The notes beneath the pieces were generated by a model. It searched no databases. It saw only the letters and a program-made list of their open reading frames with translations, and was not told the origin of the DNA. Below are positions 7,983 through 16,400 of a DNA stretch of 64,000 nucleotides, piece by piece. Within the stretch, counting starts at the first letter, position 1; every line of letters starts with the position of its first letter. This DNA is from Candidatus Kapaibacterium sp. (GTDB taxonomy: Bacteria; Bacteroidota; Ignavibacteria; Kapaibacteriales; UBA4661). The position numbers and the translations under genes are program-made. The stretch is from contig JALONG010000012.1 in assembly GCA_025455065.1 (NCBI GenBank), forward strand, positions 1 through 64,000, given 5' to 3'.

Positions 7983-8764
7983 GCCGCGCCCTTACTCGCT
8001 TTCTTGGCTGATGTCGTAGCAGTTTTCGTGCTTGTTTTGGTACTCGTTTTTGCCGATGTTTTCGGAGACGATTTTGCAGGCGCTTTGGGTTTGGTTTCTG
8101 CTGTACTGCCTTCTGCAACACTGGTTTTCACGGTCTTTTTGGCGGTACTTGCTGTCGCTTTTGCGGGGGATTTTTTTACCGTTGTTTTTGTAGCCGCGCT
8201 TGTTGTTTTGGTGCCGGATTTTTTTGTGCCTGCTTTTTCCGTGCTTGCTTTTTCCGTGCTTACTTTTTCTGCACTTGTCTTTTCTGCATTTGCCTTGGAA
8301 GCAGCTTTTGGTGCGGCTTTAGCAGTTTTTTTTGCAGGTTTCGGCTCACCAGCTTTTGTGCCGCTTACGGTAGTTTTCGCTGTTTTTGCCGCTTTGGATT
8401 TTTCTTCTAATTGCTTCAAGTCCAGCACCGGAGCGTCGCCCCAGAGTTTTTCCAGTTTGTAATACTCCCGCGCTTCCATGCGGAAAATATGCACAACGAC
8501 ATCGAAATAATCCAGCAAGACCCAATCGCCCACATCACGCCCTTCGGTGCGCGGGCGGCGCTCACCGACGCTCACGGTAGCACGTGCAAGCGCGTCATTC
8601 AGCGCCCGTGCGTGGGTGTCGGAATTGGCAGAGCATATCACAAAATAATCCGCCGGAGAAGAATCAATGTTCCGTAAATCAAGCGCGATAATGTTTTCGC
8701 CTTTGAGATTGTCCAAAGTGCGGACGCAAAGCGCCGCCAAAGCAGTAGAGGGGGAAGAACTCAT
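7979..8764 (-). CDS. rsfS: ribosome silencing factor RsfS with a histone H1-like Lys/Ala-rich tail
   Basis: Residues 1-120 form a complete RsfS domain: LDNLKGENIIALDLRN, ADYFVICSANSDTHARALND, then DWVLLDYFDVVVHIFRMEAR and YYKLEKLWGDAP. RsfS binds L14 and blocks subunit joining in starved cells. RsfS proteins normally end near here, but this one continues for about 140 residues of K, A, T, S and P in short repeats (for example KVSTEKASTEKAG, KTSTKTSTKTA), resembling eukaryotic H1 or bacterial HU/Hc1-type nucleic-acid-binding tails. I chose the ATG at 8764: the longer frame to 8890 adds 42 residues with no family match. It overlaps thrB by 4 bp. The domain call is firm; a role for the tail in nucleic-acid binding is inference. 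Confidence 0.88.
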   Translation of the reverse strand: MSSSPSTALAALCVRTLDNLKGENIIALDLRNIDSSPADYFVICSANSDTHARALNDALARATVSVGERRPRTEGRDVGDWVLLDYFDVVVHIFRMEAREYYKLEKLWGDAPVLDLKQLEEKSKAAKTAKTTVSGTKAGEPKPAKKTAKAAPKAASKANAEKTSAEKVSTEKASTEKAGTKKSGTKTTSAATKTTVKKSPAKATASTAKKTVKTSVAEGSTAETKPKAPAKSSPKTSAKTSTKTSTKTATTSAKKASKGAA

Positions 8765-8860
8765 CAAGGTTTGTTGGTTGGTAAGGTGTTGTTGGTTAGA
8801 TGTAGCGTTTCTTTCAAGCCAATAGACATTGGACATTATCAAAAATGATATGCCTCTGCT

Positions 8861-9011
8861 TTTCGTAGCACAGACATCGTATGTTAGCATTCCTGTCTGT
8901 GTCCAAAATGAGCGGAGCGAATAATCTTCTCAGCCAGTCTTATTACCTTGTATTTGATAATTACGCCTAGCGGCGTTAAGGGCACAGACAAGAATGTCTG
9001 TGCTACCGAAG
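8861..9011. mobile_element. MITE-like non-coding element with inverted ends
   Basis: The left end reads TTTCGTAGCACAGACAT (from 8861) and the right end ATGTCTGTGCTACCGAA (to 9010). These are inverted copies with one gap. Each end also has a partly palindromic CACAGACA...TGTCTG core. The 150-bp span between rsfS and deoC has no open frame. The layout (terminal inverted repeats, no gene, intergenic) fits a miniature transposable or REP-type element. No target-site duplication was established. Confidence 0.5.
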
Positions 9012-9064
9012 CCTGATTTTTCACCATTATCATTTTTCACTATTAGCAAAGAGCTTTCAGATTT

Positions 9065-9790
9065 CTAATACCCTTGCGGCGCAGCAGAACTGACTTTACC
9101 GGCAAGCGCTTCGACAATCGCAACTCCGGCGCTTGCTCCGATGCGCGTCGCACCAGCCTCAATAAGTGCTTGTGCAAATGCAAGGTCGCGGATGCCGCCC
9201 GAAGCCTTGATATGGACGTTTGCGCCGACGTGTTTTTTCATCAGTTCAATGTCTGCCACTGTTGCGCCGCCTGTGGAAAAACCCGTTGAAGTCTTGATAA
9301 AATCTGCTCCCGCACGGGTAACTGCTCCGCAAGCGGCTATTTTCTGTTCTTCGTTCAAAAGTGCGGTTTCAATAATCACTTTCAAGACAGCATTTGCGCG
9401 GTCTTCGCGCTTGTGTGCCACATACGCAAGCGCAAAAATTTCGTCCTCTACCGCTTGAAGATTACCACTGACCAATGCGCCGATATTCAGCACCATATCT
9501 ACTTCCGAAGCGCCTGCGTCAATGTTCGCAATCGCTTCGTACATCTTGGTTTCCGTGGTATTTGCGCCCAAAGGAAATCCAATGACCGTGCAGACTTTGA
9601 CCGCAGAACCCTGAAGTTCCTGTACGGCGCGTTTGACGTGACAAGGATTCACGCACACCGACGCAAAGCCGTAATCACGCGCTTCGGCGCAGAGGTTGAT
9701 AACGGCGGCTTCTGTCGCTTCCGGCTTGAGCAAGGTGTGATCTATCATCGCGGCGAGGCGCTGCTGCTCTGGTGTTAGGCTAAGGGGCAT
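9065..9790 (-). CDS. deoC: deoxyribose-phosphate aldolase
   Basis: A class-I aldolase that splits 2-deoxyribose-5-phosphate into glyceraldehyde-3-phosphate and acetaldehyde in nucleoside salvage. The diagnostic segments are AAMIDHTLLKPEAT at the N-terminus, ASVCVNPCHVKRAVQ, CTVIGFPLGANTTETKMYE, then the Schiff-base lysine in GADFIKTSTGF and the second lysine in HIKASGGIRD. I use the ATG at 9790 (MPLSLTPEQQRL), giving 241 residues; the frame extends to 9841 but those residues are not family-like. It is transcribed away from the receiver-like gene across a 259-bp gap in which I find no convincing promoter. Confidence 0.94.
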   Translation of the reverse strand: MPLSLTPEQQRLAAMIDHTLLKPEATEAAVINLCAEARDYGFASVCVNPCHVKRAVQELQGSAVKVCTVIGFPLGANTTETKMYEAIANIDAGASEVDMVLNIGALVSGNLQAVEDEIFALAYVAHKREDRANAVLKVIIETALLNEEQKIAACGAVTRAGADFIKTSTGFSTGGATVADIELMKKHVGANVHIKASGGIRDLAFAQALIEAGATRIGASAGVAIVEALAGKVSSAAPQGY

Positions 9791-10049
9791 AAAGGTTGTT
9801 GGTAATTGGGTGCGAATTGAAATTGTGTCAAGCGTATGCAAAACGGTACGACACTGAAAACCTTCAAACTTAGAGATTATTGCCCATTTTGCCTAATGTT
9901 TTTTCGGCTTGCGGCTCTTCCCTTACCATTCGCCCCAACCTGATGTCGTTTCGCCCCAAAGTTCTTGAATTTTTCCGCAAAAAGGAGAATGTTTGTGGTG
10001 TATCATCTTCCATAATTGGTTACACGCTGCTAATCCCTTTACGTCCGCC

Positions 10050-10421
10050 ATGCAGAATCACGAACAGAACATACAAACACTGATTCTCAGCAATGACGAG
10101 CATATTGGCGCAACCTTGCGTGTGTTGCTTGCCTCCTTATCACAATCAGGAACGTGCGCCATTGTCGAAACCGCATCCGGTCTTACGTCCATGCTGCATC
10201 ATGGGCTGAAGACAGTTTTTGTGGATGCTCGGGAGTTGCAGGGACAGAAGGGGAAGGGATTAGCACAGCGTGTTACCAGCGAAGCCGCGTTGATTGTCAT
10301 TGCCCGCGACAGCCGCGATGCCGTGCTTGCCTTTGAATTAGAAGCCACCGATTGTATTTCCCTCCCGCTCCTTGCTTCACGGCTTGATTTGGCGCTGGAA
10401 CGGGCGGGAGCGAAGGGCTGA
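10050..10421 (+). CDS. stand-alone receiver-like protein, probably degenerate
   Basis: A 123-residue protein with the alternating strand/helix pattern of a response-regulator receiver: TLILSNDEHIGATLRVLLAS (beta1-alpha1), TVFVDAREL (beta3, with an Asp at the phospho-acceptor position), AALIVIARDS (beta4) and CISLPLLASRLDLALERA (beta5-alpha5). The lysine usually found at the end of beta5 (K-P) is replaced (SLPL), and only one acidic residue replaces the normal pair near beta1, so phosphorylation may be lost. There is no output domain and no kinase nearby. It converges on sprA with a 14-bp gap. The fold assignment is by pattern only. Confidence 0.6.
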   Translation: MQNHEQNIQTLILSNDEHIGATLRVLLASLSQSGTCAIVETASGLTSMLHHGLKTVFVDARELQGQKGKGLAQRVTSEAALIVIARDSRDAVLAFELEATDCISLPLLASRLDLALERAGAKG

Positions 10422-10438
10422 GAGAAGTCTTTTCTCTA
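10420..10438. terminator. short hairpin between convergent genes
   Basis: AGAGAA and TTCTCT arms with a short loop and neighbouring T/A runs lie exactly between the receiver-like gene and sprA, overlapping the sprA stop codon. It is a weak candidate for a bidirectional terminator; the stem is only about 6 bp. Confidence 0.3.
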
Positions 10439-13400
10439 AAAACTCCTACCACCGCTCAGATTCAACCGTAAATCCACTCCAAACTGCGTAACGGTGCTGC
10501 CTGCGGCGTTTGCGCCTTCGGAGAGGTTTGCTTCGTAACGGAAGAAAAGCCGCGCCGTTACTTGTTTGCTGATAGTGTAACGCATGGACGGTTCAAAGAG
10601 AATGTTCGTCGTTCCGTCTATGCGGCGGGATTGATTCGCTGTTGCGTCTCTCGGCGTAGGCGTTGCAATCACATTGGTCGAAGTGCGCAAACTGCTTCGG
10701 TAGGTCGTCTGCAAGCCAAATTCAATATCGTTGTTCATTTCAAAATCAATGCCGAGCAGTTTCAAAAGTCCCACACCGCCGATTTTCGGGAGTTCAAAAC
10801 CGCGCCGTTGGTATGTGGCTTGCAAGGTCAATTCAAACGTGTTGTCGCTTTGCACGATGCCTTGTTGGGATTGCATAATACCCAAACTTGTTTTGGTCGA
10901 AACCCGCATATTTCCTTGCAAAATCCCGTCCACTGCCTTGTCGTCGAACTGTGCCGTTACGCCGATAAGCGGCTCAAAGGAACTTTGAACAGACTGCTGG
11001 TCTAAGGTCGTAACGCCCGCTTCATTCCGCTGCGTTGCTGTGTACCGTCCTTGATACTTGCTCTCCAGTGAACCGCTCCGCAATATTCCTTTCAAAAACG
11101 GTAACTGTTCCAAGCCGTTCCAGCGAATGGCAAAATTTATATTGGGCATCAAAAAACGAAATCTTGTTGTATCTCCGTTCAGCCAGTGGAGCGCCTCTAA
11201 ACCATCTATAAACGCACTGTTCAACGCTTTTTGTCGTTTTGCCGTTGCTTCCGGAGTGTTATCTGTAATCTTCGCGGTGGCAGTATCGTATAACTTCTTT
11301 ATATTGTCTAATCCGCCAAAAGGAACCATAAGGAACGAGCGCCCGAAGGTTTCCAAACTGATTTGGTTTGAAATGCGGTATGTGTCGTTCAATATCTGAA
11401 CATTTGCCTCACGAATTTGCGTAAAAATGCGGTTATTCGTACTATCGTTTTTCGATTGCCACGACAATTCCACCTGCAAGCCCGGAATAATCTCGCGTTG
11501 CGCACGAATGTCCAACGTTGCGCCGATTTTACTCATGTCCGGCAAGTCCACACCCACAGGACGCGAGCCTTGCACACGGCGCATTTCAAAAAACGGGAAT
11601 TGATTCGACGGTTGAAACCAGCTTGTATGAGGGTCTGTCACCAAGCCCATTTGATACTCAAAGGATGGACCATAACCATTCGAGCTTGTCAAAAAGCCCG
11701 TTCCGCCGCGCACACCCGGATTTGTGGCGCTGCCTTGTTGAGTGAAACTGACGGTGAATTGGTCCCAATCAAAAACCGCACTTTTCAAGCCACGCATAAT
11801 CATCATCGCAATACTCGTATCGCTGCCGCCGGAAGGCGTTGGAACGATAGTCGCTTGCAGCCCCGGTTGGAACGTATTTTGTCCACCGCCCATTGGCGAA
11901 CTCAGCGAGGGGAAAAGTGCATTGCCCAGTTCCTTCGGACGAATACTGAATGCGGCGGTGAGGTTGTTCTGGAAACCAGCACCGTTATTGAGTGCATTCG
12001 CATCAGCAGGAGTAACGGGGAGCGCACCACCTGTTGTGGGCGTTGTCAGCGTAACGGGGCGCAAAAGCCGCTCCCAGCCGTATTGAACGCCGTAATTGCC
12101 CGTCAGATTGAAAAATTTATTGCCACCCATAAATTCAGGAAATTTCGGGCGGAAGGTGATGCGGAAATTCTGCCCGTGCCGCGTGTCCGTGCCGATATTC
12201 AGTATGGAATTTCCCTGCCCCAAACGCTCCCAAATCCGGCGCTGCACCTCGCCTGCCGGCAACGGTTTGTCGCGGGAACCGTCTTCTAACCACAAAGGAA
12301 CAAGCGTTCCGACGGTGTTCACGCTGTAATCAATGGTCGGATTCAGGAGTTCATTTTCCGACATTTTGTAGGTCAGTTGTAATTGCCGCGCTGCCTCGAA
12401 ATTGAGGATATTCGGGATGCTCACATCGGGTTGAATCCGCGAAATTTCCCGTTGGAAACTTTGGTTTGCCTCCACAGCCGCCGTAATCGTGTTCGGCACA
12501 GGCGCAAAAATTGTCCAACCACTCAACCACTGCAACACCGGTACATTTTCTGCCCACCCGAAGGGTTTTATCGGCAGTGGCGGCAAGGTGTGGTTGTAGG
12601 CAGTGCGAAAACGCCAGCCTTCAAAGGTTTTGAGCGTGACAACAGGCGATTCTTCCTTGCGGCGCACATAGTTGTAATCAACGCTGATGCGGTTCAGAAT
12701 ATCACGGAACAGGAAGAAATAAATCGGGATATTCAGCCGTGCGCCCGTGACGGCGACTTGTAAATCTTCGGTGCGGGTGCTTTGTGCCTTAATTGTTTCT
12801 TGTGCTGCATTGACCCGACTGGCAGAATCTGTTGGAAAACGTTTCTCTGCTTCGTTAAATGCTGCGACGGACAAATTCACATCATTTTGCGGCAAAAAGC
12901 GTGGCGTACTTTCCAAATTGTTGTAAGTAACCGAGAGTGGGAGCGAACTTCCTGCCCAATCTTCAGGCAAAAAGCGTTCAAAATTAAACTGCCCCGTTAC
13001 GGCAAGAGTGCGCCTATCATTGCGGTTTCCAAAGCGCTCTTCCAAGCGCGTAAAATACGGCGTTTGCATATTCAGCGTTGCCGTAACCGTTCCCAAGTCC
13101 GCAATTTTCGCCGAAGCCGTACCGACGGCGGCGAAATTTTGCATCAAATTTTCACTTATATCAGGCTTAATAAGCCTGAGTTCATTCACCCAGACAGAGG
13201 TTGTCAATTCGCTGGGAGCAACGGCAGGATTACGCACACCAAAGCTCACAAACTGGATGCGCGTCAGTGTTGGACTGCCTTTGATGCGGTATTCCCCCAA
13301 GCTGTCCGCAGGAATGACCGTCAAACCTGCGTTTGCGCCGCTCAGTTGGACAATGGGCTTTAGCGCGGTCAATTCGGGAAGTTTGATAGCGACTGCCTGC

Positions 13401-16400
13401 CAGCCGGGTTGCAAAGGAACGCTGTACTCGTAATAATTCAGCGTATCCACGCCAAAGCGGATAAAACCGAGTGCCTGCGCTTCGCTGCGTCGTGTGGGCG
13501 TGTAGGTGATATTTTCGCCCCCGTGCAGGAAAAACTTCATTTCCTTGTAAAAGAAGGCATCAAACGGGCGGAAAAACCGCGCCACAGAGCGCTCGTCGCC
13601 TTGTCGCAAGCCGTTTACCTGCATGAGCAACGATTGTTCGTTGCCGAACTGCGTCGGGTTCAAAAAGTTATTGCGATTGACCGGAGGAAACACTCCGGGA
13701 GGCATCGTGTAGAAAAATGGCGCTCCGGAATTTTCCTCTCGCCCGACAAAACCGACACTCAGCGTGGTGGAATCCAAAAGCGGAACGCCTCGCTCGGTGC
13801 GCCCCACTTGAACGGGCTGCCGAATCCACTGCGAGCCGACAAAGCGCCAATCAATAATTTGCGCCTTAAACCGCCCACCAACCCAGAGCGCCCGCACATA
13901 CTGAATGTTCGTAAAAAGCGGTCTGCCGACTTCCGTCCGTGCGCCGCGAAGCGGGATGCGGAGCGTTATCCAGCCGTTCACACTATTGACAAACTGCGGA
14001 TTGGTCGCCCTGTCCGGCGTGAGATTGACTTCGTAGCGGAAGTAATCATCGGCGCGGGCAATGATTTGACCGTTGTTCTGGTTTTGAATTTCCGTGTCGG
14101 GAAATTGAAAATCGGTAAACTGGTTGTTATTTTCTAAGCCGTTGAAGGACACAAAATCGGAATCACGCTGCTGCGCATTCGCCGCAACAGTGCTGAATCG
14201 GCGGAAATCGTAATTAAAATCATCCCGTGCAGGGTCTCGTTCACGGCGGATATTCGGGTTTGAATACAACTGTGCGGTCAAATTACGGTATTTTGCTTGC
14301 ACAAGTGGCGAAACGCTGCTTAGAGCGCTGACCAAACTATCCGATTTTTCCTGCGCATTGTTCAAACCGTCAATCCCGACATCTTCGCCCAATTCGCCTT
14401 CGGCAATACGTCCGTTGGGAGTTTCGCGTCCGGGGACAATACCGTCTTCCGTGTCTAAAATACCATTCGGAATAATGTCTTCGCTAATCTGCCCAACGTC
14501 AATGTACATCTTGGTTTGCGGGTCGCTTCGCCCATCAACGCGGAGAACAATCTCGATAAAATCCATGTTCTCGTTGTCGAAATTGAGGTTAAATGCCGAG
14601 AGCGTGCGCATAATTCCGCCCCAAATCCTGTTTTTTTCGCGGAAACCAAAGAGCGTATTTCGGAGAATGGGGTCGGCTGCGAGGCGCTTGTATTCTGTCG
14701 TGTCGCCAAGTCCCGTTGGTGGGGGAGCAGGGTTAAACAGATACGTCAAGCTGTCCACAAACGAGGGGTTGGTATTGTAAATGCCGCGTTCATAGGGATT
14801 AAAATCAATCTCCAAGGGGCGAAGCGGTGGTGTTCCCGCAATGCCGACTGCCACAGCGCGGTTCGGATACACCTGCGTCGGCGGCACACGCCCTTCGTTG
14901 AAGGTGTACCAGCGCATCGCGCCACGATAGCGTTGCGCCGAATCCAGCCGCGTCAGCGTTTGCAAATTCGGAATACCCGTATTTTGCGGAGGCGATGCGT
15001 ACTTCCACTGTGCTGCTTGCACACCAAGCGCGTAAATACGCTGTGTTGCCTCGAAATCGTCAATGTACACAGCTGCTTTGTTACTGTCGCTGGCGATTTC
15101 GGACGGGCGCGTATTCGGGTTCGAGAGCGACCACGCAGCCTCGCCTTTGATGTTGAAGCTGGACGGCGCTTTAGTGTCGTAAAAAGGCAGCCAATCCAGC
15201 GCTTTGGTCAGCCAATCCGCGTTCAATGTTGCTTGCCCGTCCACGCCAAGCATCGTGTTACTGAGCGGCTCTTCGCTAAGGCGGATGCGGGCTGCGGGGT
15301 TGTCCATGGAATAATTCACCACCGTCAGCCCAAGGTCAAGTTTCAAATCCCGCGAGCGCAAAAAGGATTTCGTGTCGAGGTCAAGCCTGAGTCCAAGCAT
15401 GGAGCGGGTTGCGAGGTTAAATGCGTCGTTTTGTTCGTATTCCACTTCCACATTCGCATTGGGCAAAAGCGCTTGCGGATTCAAAATTTCCACCTGCCCC
15501 GTAAAATACTCCACGCGAAAATCTTGAAACTCCGTCAAAACCGCACCATTCAAGCGCACTTTCACGCTGCCGGGCGCAAGGTTAAAGGCATTGGGAAGGT
15601 TAATACGATTGCTCGCCTGCCCCGACACTTCACCCGAAATAACGAAACGGTCAAAACGCGCATCAAGCCTTGCGGCATCACGTGTTGTGTCGTACACGGA
15701 GGCAAAAATAAACTGATTCGCTTGGTCGGCATTGCCTTTGGAAGTGAAATAATCAATCAACCCTCGGCGAAACGGCTCAAGGCTTGTGAAGGTGATTTCA
15801 CCACGTGCTTGGTCGAAAATATATCCCAAATGAATATCAAACAGACCGTCGGGAGTAGCAGCACCGCTTGTGTTGTTTACCCTATCCACACCAAGCACCG
15901 TAGCGAGTTTATCTTGTGCACCCGGCAAAATATCGGTAGAATCGTTGTTTTGACGGAGATACCAAAAATTGATGCGTGTGTCTTTGGGGTCGCGGCTGAC
16001 ATTGGTTGCGCCGATAAAATAGACGTTCTGACGCTGCCGCGCCCAAATATTGCGAAAGGCGGGCTGCATATTCGGGCGATAAATAAGTTGCAAGACCGAT
16101 ATTTTTGCTGTGTCAATAGCGGGGTCAATGGTGTTTTGTAGCGTTCCATAGACAATATCGTCTTCATTCGCCTGTGTCGCGCCTTCCAAGCGGTAAGCAA
16201 TCGCGTAACTGCGGTCGCGGCGTAAATTCAAAATGCGGAGTGTTCCCAAGTTGGCATCAAAGGTGTAGCGCTCGTTTTCACGGAGCAGACGGAATCGCCC
16301 TTTTTCGACAAATCCCGCATTGATGCCGGTTGAATCAAACAAACGGCGTTTTTCGGCAAGCGTGTAAGAAGGAGTGCCGTTGATAAGCGTGTCACGGCGG

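Noticed and set aside
8004-8462. 152-codon plus-strand frame rich in V/F/A
   Set aside because: It is the complement of the Lys/Ala-rich rsfS tail; the hydrophobic composition is a by-product of the repeats.
14516-16141. 541-codon plus-strand frame inside sprA
   Set aside because: sprA has an unbroken frame with a known fold on the other strand, and this frame is basic and unordered, without a start site or motif.
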